DNA of 64,000 nucleotides from Catonia carolina (lineage: Eukaryota > Arthropoda > Insecta > Hemiptera > Achilidae): the NCBI GenBank assembly GCA_035578175.1, contig JAQMRL010000021.1:3673823-3737822 (forward strand), written 5' to 3'. The notes under the pieces are model-generated. The model saw only the letters and a list, made by a program, of their open reading frames with translations. It searched no databases and was not told the DNA's origin. Both the position numbers and the translations under genes were made by a program. This document shows positions 52,686-63,653 of the stretch, in pieces. The stretch's first letter is position 1. Each line of letters begins with the position of its first letter.

Positions 52686-54872
52686 CTATGGGAATGGAGG
52701 TTCAATGACTAAAGATGGAGGTCTGACTATTTTATTAACTTTGAGTGAATGTTCACCAAATAATTGTTCAGTCGGCCTAAATTCTTGCGATGGAAAAAAT
52801 TGATCATTTGATCTAAATTGTTGTACTATATTTGGTCTTAATTGTATTTCATTTGATGTGAATTGTTGTTGGTGATTTGGTCTTAATTGAATATTATCAT
52901 TTGTTCTAAATTGTTGATCATTATTAGATCTAAATTGGTTGTCATTAAATCTAAATTGTTGTTCATTTGATCTAAAAAATTGTTGATCGTTTGTTCTAAA
53001 TTGTTGTTGTTGTGGTTGTTGTTGTTGTTGCTGCTGTAACTGTTGTTGTTGTTGTTGTTGAAGTTGAATTTGTTGTTTCAATAATTGTTGTTGTTTTGTT
53101 TCATGATTTAATGCTAAAACTTTTGATACAATATTGAAATCTTCATGTGTACTTTTTATATCATTTGCTACTCCTGATTGGAATATTAAATTTTGTAATT
53201 GACTATCCGTACTTGGAATTTGTTGAAATGATTGTTGATTAACTCCAAAATTACCAACAAATTGACTTGATTCACCTCTATTAACACGATTTAATTCAAC
53301 TGGAGGTGTTGATTGAAAATTATTGAAATTGTTGATTGGTTGATTGAATTGTGTTTGTGGTGATTGAAAATTATTGAATGATGTTTGGGGTTGATTTGCT
53401 GGAAAAGGTTGTGATGGTCGAAATTGAAAATCAACACTTTTTTGAAATTGAAATTGATTTTGTTGTTGAAATTGTTGTTTTCTTTGTTGTTCTTCTTGTT
53501 GTAATAATCTAATTTTTTCTTGTTCTTTTAATAATGCAAGTCTTTGTTGTTCTTCTCTTTGTTGATTACCAAGTAATATATTTTGTTGTTGTTGTCTTAA
53601 TATTTGTTGTTCATTAGGTGATTGATTATTGAAAAATTGTTGTTGTCTTTGTTGATTTTGAAAAAATTGTTGATTTGGTTGTTGATTACGGAATTGTTGT
53701 GCGTCAAAGAATTGTTGGTTATTATTTTGAATTGGAAATTGTCTTGTATCACTTGGTACACTAATAACACCTCCATTTTGTTGTATTTGTTGAAGTTGCA
53801 AAATTTTTAATCTTCGATTATGTTCGAATAATTCTTTTTCTAATAATTTACGTTTTTGTTCTAGTTCTTGTTGTTTTTCAAATTCTTTTTGTGGGTCAAT
53901 ATGTGGTAATGGTATAGGACCTTCAATGCTTTTATAATTTAAAGGTATAACTCTTTTCGGTAACCCTTGTTGGTCTTGTTGAACTGTAAATGCTGCCAAT
54001 AATTCACCATTAAAAAATTCAACTTCATGTTTTACATTTTCTTTTGTTGAATTTGTTTTACCAGTATCATTATCATCATCATCATCATCAACTTCTATTT
54101 CTTCATCATTTGATCGTAAATTTTCAACGATTGTTTTTGAATTTTCATCTGTTTGTTTATTTTCTGTTTTATATTCAATAACGGTTTCTGGTGGTAAGGT
54201 TTGTAAATATTTTGTTTCTTCAACAGTTAGGGAATCATTAAAAGTTTTCGTAACTGTTTGGACATCAGAATCAGGTACTGCTACTGGATGTGGTACCTGA
54301 AAAAATATTGCTTCTTGAGGTGTTGGGTTCGTTGCTGGATATTTTTCTTTATCATTCGACATAACTTCTTTTGTTTTTATTTGTTTTGGTTCGTTTACAG
54401 TCTGTGATATTTCTCTTGTATATGTACCACCTAATCTGATATCGTCTTCATTATTAGTTGGATTATTGTATAAACTAAACTGTATTTTATCACCGGGTGC
54501 TCTTTTATATTGTGGTTCTATTTTTATATCTTCTTCTGAAGTCGATGGCGTTTTCGTTCCAAATATTTGATCTTGAGTTTCTTTATCTGCATTGAAATAT
54601 TTAATGAAATCTTCTTCTGTAACGACATTCGATGATGGATTGTTATTATTTTTATCTTCTATTTCATCATTTTTATATATATTTGTTTTATCTTCTTCTT
54701 CTAATTTATTTAAAACTCTTAATAAAGCTCTTCTTAATTTCGGATCTAATTGTATCGGTGGCCGATCTTTTGGATTTTCATTATTTTCTTCACTTCTCAC
54801 AGGAATGTATATTAAAGTTATCACCAAGAAGATAACCTGCAACATAAAGAATAGAATTTGCTTAGAAAACAC
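52686..54872 (-). CDS. secreted glutamine-rich protein, long terminal exon
   Basis: An uninterrupted 728-codon frame ends at TAG 52686. It opens with a hydrophobic stretch (VIFLVITLIYIPVRSEEN) that looks like a signal peptide cleaved near SEEN. Then come a charged segment (LDPKLRRALLRVLNKLEEED), an acidic run of six Asp, a distinct block (VEFFNGELLAAFTVQQD, then RVIPLNYKSIEG), a Gln/Leu-rich coiled-coil-like region and poly-Gln runs. Near the C-terminus are imperfect FRSND/FRTND repeats. A good splice acceptor (TTCTTTATGTTGCAG) ends at 54837, so the real exon probably begins at 54836, with the Met in an upstream exon I cannot find. The alternative is the in-frame ATG at 54843-54845. Secretion and unusual composition suggest an extracellular matrix, silk, cuticle or eggshell role, but I do not recognise the gene. 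Confidence 0.8.
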   Translation of the reverse strand: MFSKQILFFMLQVIFLVITLIYIPVRSEENNENPKDRPPIQLDPKLRRALLRVLNKLEEEDKTNIYKNDEIEDKNNNNPSSNVVTEEDFIKYFNADKETQDQIFGTKTPSTSEEDIKIEPQYKRAPGDKIQFSLYNNPTNNEDDIRLGGTYTREISQTVNEPKQIKTKEVMSNDKEKYPATNPTPQEAIFFQVPHPVAVPDSDVQTVTKTFNDSLTVEETKYLQTLPPETVIEYKTENKQTDENSKTIVENLRSNDEEIEVDDDDDDNDTGKTNSTKENVKHEVEFFNGELLAAFTVQQDQQGLPKRVIPLNYKSIEGPIPLPHIDPQKEFEKQQELEQKRKLLEKELFEHNRRLKILQLQQIQQNGGVISVPSDTRQFPIQNNNQQFFDAQQFRNQQPNQQFFQNQQRQQQFFNNQSPNEQQILRQQQQNILLGNQQREEQQRLALLKEQEKIRLLQQEEQQRKQQFQQQNQFQFQKSVDFQFRPSQPFPANQPQTSFNNFQSPQTQFNQPINNFNNFQSTPPVELNRVNRGESSQFVGNFGVNQQSFQQIPSTDSQLQNLIFQSGVANDIKSTHEDFNIVSKVLALNHETKQQQLLKQQIQLQQQQQQQLQQQQQQQPQQQQFRTNDQQFFRSNEQQFRFNDNQFRSNNDQQFRTNDNIQLRPNHQQQFTSNEIQLRPNIVQQFRSNDQFFPSQEFRPTEQLFGEHSLKVNKIVRPPSLVIEPPFP

Positions 54873-54912
54873 TGAAAAAAATGTATTTATAATTTATATT
54901 AATTTTTAAGCC

Positions 54913-55018
54913 TATAACAGACAGGTGGAGTGTCAAATTATTTACACTCGATCTGCTAATTCCAGGGCTACAAAACAATAGTTGTGGTTCTTATCACATG
55001 GTCACTCGATTATAGGGC
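54913..55018 (+). repeat. S2 5' fragment
   Basis: ATAACAGACAGGTGGAGTGT to TCACATGGTCACTCGATTAT. It is cut by the LT-D element. Confidence 0.75.
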
Positions 55019-55102
55019 CTATAGGGTGATTCAAAACTATACAGCAGTCTCTTGGGATCTCATTCTATAGCTAAAAATAAGAAAAAAAGTTCATATAAAT
55101 AA

Positions 55103-56035
55103 AGGGTGATTCAAAAAGAGCGCCGGTTTTTAAACGGCTAGTAAATTTTTGCTTATCGGTTGGCAACATTGTTTGACCTCATTTCTATTTCGGAGATCAT
55201 TCCGATTGACGATTCAGTTGTAGTTTCTCTTGTTCGCAGTGTAGTACTCTCGCAGTCTGTGTCTAACCATGGAGAAGTTTAATATTGCGCAACGAGTGTT
55301 AATCGTCAAAATATTTTACCAGAGTGGAGAGAGTTATGCGGCTACTGTCAGGCGACTTCGCGGTACTCTAGGACGTAATGAAGCACCGAATGAATCAACA
55401 GTTCGCAGGCTCATGAAAAAGGTTTTTGAGACGGGTTCAACAGTCGACCTTAAAAGTTCTGGACTTCGTCGTTCTGGCCGAACTGAGCAGAACGTTGCGT
55501 TGGTTCGTGACAGTGTGGCTGTTAACCCAGCAAATTAGGGAGTTTTTGTGGCGTCATTTGGATGGAATGGACATTGACGAGTTGTGGTTTCAGCAGGATG
55601 GTGCCACCTGTCACGCTGCACGAGAAACAATGTTGTTGCTCCGTGAACGGTTCCAGGATCGCATCATTTCTCGTAATTCCGACTATCAATGGCTACCAAG
55701 GTCGTGTGACTTGACGCCTTGTGACTTTCCTCTTTGGGGTCATCTGAAGTCATTGGTGTATGCCAATAAACCCTGAAACATCAATGACTTGAAGGAGGAA
55801 ATTCGACGGGTTATCGGGCAAATGGAAGTCGAAACTTGTCGTGCAGTAATATCCAATTTCATGGACAGAGTTGATGCGTGTCAGCGCAGTAGAAGAGGAC
55901 ACATGCATGACATCATTTTTCATACATAAAATCGGAAGGAAAGATGAACTTGTTGATGTATTTATTTTCAGTTTTTCAATAAAATAAATCTCTTAATTTG
56001 ATATATCAAAACCGGCGCTCTTTTTGAATCACCCT
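55103..56035 (+). mobile_element. mariner (DD41D-type) with internal deletion, nested in LT-D
   Basis: Inverted ends AGGGTGATTCAAAAAGAGCG (continuing CCGGTTTT) match at both sides. Removing it rejoins the LT-D left arm (GTTCATATAAA to ATGCCTGAAAACGC) in agreement with the right arm. A partner copy begins at 63654. Confidence 0.88.
55269..55929 (+). pseudogene. DD41D-type mariner transposase, deleted and interrupted
   Basis: MEKFNIAQRVLIVKIFYQSG begins an intact N-terminal HTH region. It stops near 55538, where the central part with the first catalytic Asp is deleted. The C-terminal part follows in another frame: DELWFQQDGATCHAARETML, RSCDLTPCDFPLWG, then LVYANKP-stop (Arg to TGA) and NINDLKEEIRRVIGQME. 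The third-Asp spacing (36/41) equals that of the 33193 enzyme. Confidence 0.85.
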
Positions 56036-56454
56036 ATATATGCCTGAAAACGCTTAGTTAGCGAGTTACGGCTAGCAAAAAATTTCACCTAGAACTCTGT
56101 ACCCTTGATGAAATGAGGCCGTATAAAAATGTTAAAGGTAGTTACAAAAATACAAATACGATTGTTTCTTATGTTTTTTAATCTGAAAAATTGAATGAAA
56201 TTGGTTCCAGAGCTGTAAACGCAATACTTTCAGAGATATCTTACATAAAACACAAGAATTGGTGAAAAGAAATAATACATTTTTGTGTTTAACGTAATAT
56301 TACTTCCATAAATGGTAAATAAAGGTGTATTTTTTCTTAAAAAAATTTGTAGAAAATTTAATTCTGAAAAGATTCATGTGAATTACTCAGGAAAAAATGA
56401 AAAATAGATATTGAAATTTCGCTTTATTTTTAAAATTAAAACAGACGCACGTTC

Positions 56455-56781
56455 TTTTTTTTTTTATTCTTAATTTGTGTACGTTGCAATCTGTTCAATT
56501 GAGAACAATAAGCAACCACATGACCCAATGAGATGAGGATGATGTGTATGACGTGTCAATGAGGTGTAGTCTTGTACAGACCCAGGCCGACCATTCCTAA
56601 GAGAGTATGGTTAATTGAACCCCAACCATCAAAGTACACCGGTAACCACTGTCTAACATTCAAATCCGTATAAAAGTAACTACCTTTACTAGGATTTGAA
56701 CTGGGAACCTTCGTCTCCGAAAATCAGCTGTTAAACAGCTGATTTTGGCGACGACTTTACCTCTAGACCAACCCGGTGGGT
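56455..56781 (-). repeat. S1 tRNA-derived SINE, full length
   Basis: The minus strand runs from AAACCCACCGGGTTGGTCTA with box A, the CAGCTGTTTAACAGCTG hairpin and box B to AACGTACACAAATTAAGAAT plus A-run. It is one of the most complete S1 copies here. Confidence 0.88.
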
Positions 56782-57131
56782 TTAATATGTAAGTTGGGAG
56801 AAACAGCTGATCAGCTGTTACACCTAACCAGCTGTTACTAGCAAGCGTTTATGTATGCAGTAAACTAACAAGCAATATAACGACTGTAGTATGTTTTCAT
56901 AAAAATGGATTATAACGGTAAAGACCTTTGAGCGCATGCGTAGTTATGCCATATATCTCCCTCTCACTCGCTCGGCTATGGGACATTAGTTCGTCTGATA
57001 CCTATACTTCGTATCCCGCCAATTTTAAATTTGCTACTTTTAGGTAAATTTTTCATAGGATTGGTGAAAGATACGAAAATGAAAATTTACACACTTATAG
57101 TTGCAGGGTAGTTTTAGCTACTGACATTTTT

Positions 57132-58066
57132 ACTTTCTCTTGCCTATATGAATATATAGGAAGGAAAGTATTGTTTTCATGTCGATTTTTCAAAATCGAG
57201 TTTTCACCGGATCTATACGTTTTCAGACCCCCTGAACCCAAAAAACATGTTTTTAGCGATTGGTCTGTGTGTGTGTGTGTATATACAAAATATCTCAAGA
57301 ACGGAACATCGTACGAACTTGAAACTAGAAACTTAAGTTACATATCACTACCGGACCCGACACGAACATTTTCATCAAAGTCGGTCAAACGAAAGTAGTA
57401 GTTTATTCGTGTAATTTTTCACTTTTTTGTGATTTTCTCAAAAACTGGTCCTACGATTTTTTTAAAAATTGCCTGGTTTACTCAATTTTTTTATTTTCTA
57501 CAAGATAGGGTAGGCGTCATGTGTGCTGAAATTCTTGGTGAGGCTGTTTTTACGTAAAAACGTTGTTTTTTTAAGATTACTGCTTTAATATGCACTATAG
57601 CGCAAAACTTTAAATAATAAGAATTGTAGAAAATTTAAAATCCTACAACTTTTATTTCAAACAATTTTTTGTATAACGCTTAGTTTAGCGGTAATTTACG
57701 ATTTTCTGTTTTTTTCTCACTAAAATGTGTGAAAAATCGATTTTTTTAAGATTTTGGCCTTATTATGCATTTTACGACAAAAGTGTATATAATTAAATTT
57801 ATAGAAAATTAAAAGATCTACAGTTTTTATGTAAAACATTTTTCTCTACAGAGCCTAGTTTAGCGTGAAAGAGTGATTTTCCGTATTTCTAAGCCAAACT
57901 GAGGTTGATTTTCATTTTGCGTCTTTCACTCATGATTAAAATTAGGTTATGTTTATTGAGGTTAGTTTTTTGTTTATTTCTTATGTTTTATTACTAATGT
58001 TAGGTTTATTGTTAATTATTTGCACTGGCAAGAGAAAGTCGTGTGAGTGTTTCACACCAGATTTTT
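57132..58066 (+). mobile_element. H element, full length
   Basis: ACTTTCTCTTGCC left end, short (TG)n at 57266-57280, 3' hairpin GTGTGAGTGTTTCACAC and CCAGATTTTT. Closely related to the copy at 58254. Confidence 0.85.
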
Positions 58067-58253
58067 TCAATTTAATCTGTTGGACCATAAAGTTTTTAAA
58101 AGAGTAACGAATAATATAAATTTTTTTTAAAACTTAATAATGAACACGTAATAATCCGGACAGTTATGTTATTTCAGTAATGGTCATCGTGTTTTTTAAC
58201 TCCTTCAACAATTTGATCCATGCCATATTGATTTAGTTGAATTAGGCCTTTTT

Positions 58254-58403
58254 ACTTTCTCTTGCCTATATGAATATATAGGAAGGAAAGTATTGTTTTC
58301 ATGTCGATTTTTCGAAAACGAGTTTTCACCGGATCTATACGTTTTCAGACCCCCTGAACCCAAAAAACATGTTTTTAGCGATTGGTATGTGTGTGTGTGT
58401 CTG

Positions 58404-58435
<32 letters not shown>

Positions 58436-59180
58436 TGCGTGCGTGTGTGTGTGTGTGTGTGTGTGTGTACAAAATATCTCAAGAACGGAACATCGTACGA
58501 ACTTGAAACTTAAAACTTAAGTTACATATCACTACCGGACCCGACACGAGCATTTTCATCAAAATCGGTCAAACGAAAGTAGTAGTTTATTCGTGTAATT
58601 TTTCACTTTTTTGTGATTTTCTCAAAAACTGGTCCTACGATTTTTTTAAAAATCGCCTGGTTTACTCAATTTTTTTATTCTCTACAAGATAGGGTAGGCG
58701 TCATGTGTGCTGAAATTCTTGGTGAGGCTGTTTTTACGTAAAAACGTTGTTTTTTTAAGATTACGGCTTTAATATGCAATTTAACGCAAAACTTTATATA
58801 ATAAAAGTTGTAGAAAGTTTAAAATCCTACAACTTTTATTTCAAACAATTTTTTGTATAACGCTTAGTTTAGCGGTAATTTACGATTTTCTGTTTTTTTC
58901 TAACTAAAATGTGTGAAAAATCGATTTTTTTAAGATTTTGGCCTTATTATGCATTTTACGACAAAAGTGTATATAATTAAATTTATAGAAAATTAAAAGA
59001 TCCACAGTTTTTATGTAAAACATTTTTCTCTACAGAGCCTAGTTTAGCGTGAAAGAGTGATTTTCCGTATTTCTAAGCCAAACTGAGGTTGATTTTCATT
59101 TTGCGTCTTTCACTCATGATTAAAATTAGGTTATGTTTATTGAGGTTAGTTTTTTGTTTATTTCTTATGTTTTATTACTA
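58254..59180 (+). mobile_element. H element, 3' truncated
   Basis: Intact left end. The microsatellite is expanded to about 85 bp with a (GCGT)n interior (58387-58468). It stops within the TTTATTACTAA block, where LT-D arm sequence begins. Confidence 0.8.
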
Positions 59181-59209
59181 AAACATCGGGCGGTTTCGGT
59201 TTATTTAAA

Positions 59210-59345
59210 ATTAAAACAGACGCACATTCTTAACTGCATAAAATATTAACTAATATTTTATGCAGTTAAGAATGTGCAAAAATAAGAATGTGTAAAAATA
59301 TTAACTAATATTTTATGCAGTTAAGAATGTGCGTTTTATGTGCGT
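59210..59345. repeat. nested hairpins at the LT-D inner arm end
   Basis: TTAACTGCATAAAATATTAA and TTAATATTTTATGCAG-type inverted repeats occur twice, flanked by AGACGCACATTCTT and its complement. Confidence 0.65.
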
Positions 59346-59849
59346 CTGTTTTAATTTTAAATAAAGCGAAATTTCAATATCTATTATTCATTTTTTCCTG
59401 AGTAATTCACATGAATCTTTTCAGAACTAAATTTTCTACAAATTTATTTAAGAAAAAATACACTTTTATTTACCATTTATGGAAGTACTTTTACGTTAAA
59501 CACAAAAATGTGTTATTTCTTTGCACCAATTCCTGTGTTTTGTGTAAGATATCTCTGAAAGTATAGCAGTTACAGCTCTGGAACCAATTATTCAATTTTT
59601 CAGATTAAGAAACATAAGAAACAATCGTATTTGTATGTTTGTAACTACCTTTAACATTTTTATACGGCCTCACTTCACCGAGGGTACTGAGTTCTAGGTG
59701 AAATTTTTCGCTAGCCGTAACTCGCTAACTAAGCGTTTTCAGGCATATGTTTATATGATCTTTTTCTTATTTTTAGGTATAGAATGAGATCCCAAGAGAT
59801 TGCCGTATAGTTTTGAATCACCCGGTATAAAAATGAGTGATGAAAAAAT

Positions 59850-59921
59850 GCCAGACCTGACCGGGAATCGAACCCGGGACCCCGGTGTAGAAATCAGTGG
59901 CGCTAACACATTCACTCCCGC
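59850..59921 (-). repeat. tRNA-like remnant beside LT-D
   Basis: The minus strand has a perfect T-arm (CCGGG-TTCGATT-CCCGG) preceded by TGTTAGCGCCACTG, a weak box A. There is no complete cloverleaf. An additional inverted repeat CACATTCACT/AGTGAATGTG follows. Confidence 0.55.
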
Positions 59922-60044
59922 AGTGAATGTGTTCTTAATATATTGTTAGATGATGCAGTTTTAACAACTAAATAATTACTTAACAATTTTGTAATTATAA
60001 TAAACGCAAATGTAGCAACGTTAAAAAATTTAAATGTGGTTTTT

Positions 60045-60938
60045 ACTTTCTCTTGCCTGTATGAATATAGGAAATAAAGTATTGTTTTTATGTCGATGTT
60101 TCAAAATCGAGTTTTCACCGAATCTACACGTTTTCAGACCCCCTCAAACCAAAAAAACATGTTTTTAGCGATTGGTCTGTGTGTGTGTGTGTATACAGAA
60201 TATCAAAAGAACGGAACATCGTGCGAACTTAAAACTTAAGTTAGACACCACTACCGAACCGAACATTTTCATCAAATTTGTCAACCGGAAGTAGTAGTTT
60301 AATCGTGTAATTTTTCATTTTTTTGCGATTTTCTCAAACAGTGGTCCTACGATTTTTTTTAAAATCGCCTGGTTTACTAAATTTTTTATGCTCTATAAGT
60401 AGGCGCCATCTCTGCTAAAATTCTTGGTGAGGCTGTTTTTTCAAGATTGCGACTTTAATATGCACGTTAGCGCAAAAATTTATATAGTTAAAGTTGTAGA
60501 AAATTTAAAATACTACAACTTTTATCTCAAACTTTTTTTGTATAACGCTTAGTTTAGCGGTAATTAGCGATTTTCTGTTTTTTTTTCTCACGAAAACGTG
60601 TGAAAAATCGATTTTTTTAAGATTTCGGCCTTAGTATGCATTTTACGACAAAAAAATATAAATAAAATTTATAGGAAATTTAAAAATCTACAACTTTTTT
60701 TTAAAACATTTTTTTCTACAGAGCTTATTTTTTAGCGTGAAAGAGTGATTTTCCGTATTTTTAAGCCAAACTGAGGTCGATTTTCATTTTGCGTCTTTCA
60801 CTCATGATTAAAATAAGTTTATGTTTATTGAGGTTAGTTTTTTGTTAATTTCTAATGTTTTATTACTAATGTTACGTTTATTGTTAAGTATTTGCATTGG
60901 CAAGAGAAAGTCGTGTGAGTGTTTCACACCAGATTTTT
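60045..60938 (+). mobile_element. H element, full length
   Basis: ACTTTCTCTTGCCTGTATGA left end with a shortened first hairpin, (TG)n at 60177-60192, right end GGCAAGAGAAAGTCGTGTGA, hairpin and CCAGATTTTT. It is older-looking than the 57132 copy, with several small deletions. Confidence 0.82.
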
Positions 60939-61436
60939 TAAAAATATGAAGTAATTTCATAGATATTTCGATAAGAGATTGTTTTGCTGGCACTTCATTT
61001 CAGTAAGATTGTGTAATCCATGTTTATGAGGAGTGTAGGTACATATGTTTTATGTGTGGGAATTTTTATACAAGCCAAGCCAAGTTAGTCTCTTCTGCTA
61101 TTTCTGCTTTCACTTCACTTGCAATATTCGTTTCTTTGTTGTTTTCCTTTTAGCTTCTTCTTTTGCTATTATATTGTAACCTTTGACTTATAATTACTAC
61201 ACAATCTTTCTTGTTTTTACATCCTATTCAACGTGTTCTGTATTGTTCAGTAGCAGGAATTTATCTTTTAAAACTACCAACAATAATAAAAAAATCAACT
61301 GTTGCACATTTAAACTAAAATTTTATTCCTGTAGTATAATAAAGGTTAGAAATAAAATTAAGCTGAGTTGAATACAAAGTTATAAAATAAAAACACTAAA
61401 AAGAGTAATTAAATTTAAATTAAACTCTTGATAGTT
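60939..61436. other. unannotated interval
   Basis: No gene or repeat family was recognised between two H elements. Confidence 0.4.
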
Positions 61437-62384
61437 AAAAATCTGGTGTGAAACACTCACACAACTCTCTCTTGCCAATGCAAATAATTAACAATAAACC
61501 TAACATTATTAATAAAACTTTAGAAATAAACAAAAAACTAACTTAAATAAACATAAACTTATTTTAATCATGAAAGAAAGACGCAAAATGAAAATCAACC
61601 TCAGTCTGCCTTAAAAATACGGAAAATCGCTCTTTCACGCTAAACTAGGCTCTGTTCAAAAAAAATGCTATGAATAAAAGTTGTAGATCTTCTAATTTTC
61701 TATAAATTTTATTATTACTTTTGTCGTAAAATGCATTCCAAGGCCGAAATCCTAAAAAAATCGATTTTTCACACGTTTTCGTGAGAAAAAAACAGAAAAT
61801 CGCTAATTACCGCTAAACTAAGCGTTATAAAAAAAAAGTTTGAAATAAAAGTTGTAGAATTTTAAATGGTCTACAACTTTTATTATATACATTTTTGCGC
61901 TAAAATGCATAATAAAGCCGCAATCTTTAAAAAAAAACAATTGTTTTACGTGGAAACAGCCTCACCCAGAATTTCAGCACCTACCTTATGTTGTAGAGAA
62001 TAAAAAATTGAGTAAACCAGGTGATTTTTAAAAAAAATCGTGGGACCAGTTTTTGAGAAAATCGCAATAAAGTGAAAAATTACACGAATAAACTACTACT
62101 TCCGGTTGACCGATTTTGATGAAAATGTTCGTGTCGGGCCGGTAGTGGTATGTAACTTAAGTTTCAAGTTTCAAGTTCGTACGATGTTTCGTTCTTGAGA
62201 TATTCTGTTCATACACACACACGCGCGCGCGCGCACACACACACACACACACAGACCAATAGCTAAAAACATGTTTTTGTTCAGGTGGTCTGAAAACGTG
62301 TAGATCCGGTGAAAACTCGATTTCTTAAAATCGACATAACAACAATACTTTCCTTCCTATACATTCATATAGGCAAGAGAAAGT
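61437..62384 (-). mobile_element. H element, full length, reverse
   Basis: Right-end hairpin near 61445, left end TATAGGCAAGAGAAAGT at 62384, microsatellite at 62212-62252 with a CG-rich (CGCG)n core. Confidence 0.82.
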
Positions 62385-62930
62385 AAAAATTGGTACAAAT
62401 TTTTAAACAATCTTAAAACAATGCATTAATGAAGATTTTTATCATTTATGTCTAAACTGTAAAACACAAGATGAATTTCAACAAACTATAATCTCGTAAT
62501 TTTACTAATTATGCTGTCAGAATGTTGATTCACGATACAAAATAAACTAATAAAGGTGTTGCAATTCCGCATATTTCTAAGCCGTGAGAAATTTTATTAA
62601 GTATTACTGCAAACTTATGGTAGTTTTATTTACAATTTATTACCTGAAATAAATTATTATTCCATAAAATTTAATTACCCATTTTATGATCGTGTAATTT
62701 ATTGATTGATATTTTATAAAATAATGTTAATTAATTTTAGGTTTTATGTTAATTAGTCAGTTACAAACACAAGTAATGTACTTATTATTATAATTATGTC
62801 CACAGCTCTAGGTCATAAACTGATCATTACACACACAAACACACACACGCAGCAACCCCTTACCTGCGTTCTACATTCCTCAGTAGTAAGTTACCTACTA
62901 GGCACTTAACTACAATACTACAGGGTGATT
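62385..62930. other. unannotated AT-rich interval
   Basis: Only a short (CA)n near 62830. No gene was seen. Confidence 0.4.
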
Positions 62931-63653
62931 TTTTAGTCCTGTTACCCAATAATGTCTGGTAATTTTTTTCTAAGAAAGGGATATTTTGTTTTGTGTTACT
63001 AATTTGGTAGCCCTACTCAACCAGTATGGATATGGCAGTGTGAGTTGATTCTCCTTGAGCTGTGTAAAATTTTGTGCCATTTCCGGTCGTGCTACGAACA
63101 GAATGTCTTTTATCCTAAAACAATCTCTTGTTAAATCTGGAGGCTGAAGCTCTAGAACTAATCGTATGTGATACGGATACAATTTCAATTTTTTAGCAGC
63201 TTTCTGAGCACTCGAACATGACAAATCAACATGCGAGGAAAGTTTTTGTAAACTTTTCCATGGAGAATTGAGCAATCTTGTTTCCACATTCTCTTAACGT
63301 CATCTGTCAAGAGAGTTGGTCGACCACTACGTTTTCTGCTGCAAACAATACCTGCCTCTAAAAATCAGTTAGTTAGCCTAGAAATTGACTAGAATAGAGT
63401 GGAGGAACACCAAAAAATTTAATTTGAAATGATTCTTTTACACTCGCATACGATTTTGTAGCAAAATATTGTTCAAGAATGAAAACCCGTTGTTCTAGGG
63501 TAAAAGACATTCTGTTCGTAACACAATTGGAAACAGCACAAAATTTTACGCAACTCAAGGAGAATCAACTCAAACTGTCGTATCTATACCGGTTGAGTAG
63601 GGCTACCAACTTTGTGTCACAAAACAAAAAATATCCCTTTCTTAGAAAAATAT
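62931..63653 (-). mobile_element. mariner-like element with long inverted ends, deleted
   Basis: TA then CAGGGTGATTTTTTAGTCCT at the left. Arms containing GGTAGCCCTACTCAACC and TTGATTCTCCTTGAG are mirrored at 63540-63650. The right terminus is cut by the next mariner. Minus-strand remnants read MSFTLEQRVFILEQYFATKS (HTH start), SGRPTLLTDD and, in another frame, RLLNSPWKSLQKLSSHVDLS and KKLKLYPYHIRLVLELQPP. This is the N-terminal half of a mariner-type transposase with frameshifts. The catalytic part is deleted. Confidence 0.75.

Larger units (their letters stand above)
55022..59825. mobile_element. LT-D long-inverted-repeat element, 4.8-kb composite
   Basis: TA flanks at 55020-55021 and 59826-59827. 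Ends share GGGTGATTCAAAACTATAC. Arms of about 500 bp (55022-55102 plus 56036-56455 on the left, 59190-59825 on the right) carry the CGCTTAGTTAGCGAGTTACG module and an AATTGAATGAAATTGGTTCC block. Nested inside are a mariner, an S1 SINE and two H elements. Confidence 0.82.

Noticed and set aside
53622..53810. Plus-strand frames opposite the Q-rich gene (53622, 54592, 54632)
   Set aside because: They are antisense of CAA/CAG-rich codons, giving Leu-rich shadows.
59850..59921. Functional tRNA gene on the minus strand
   Set aside because: Only the T-arm is convincing. The acceptor and anticodon arms do not form, so I list it as a tRNA-like remnant. The same applies to 43471-43549.
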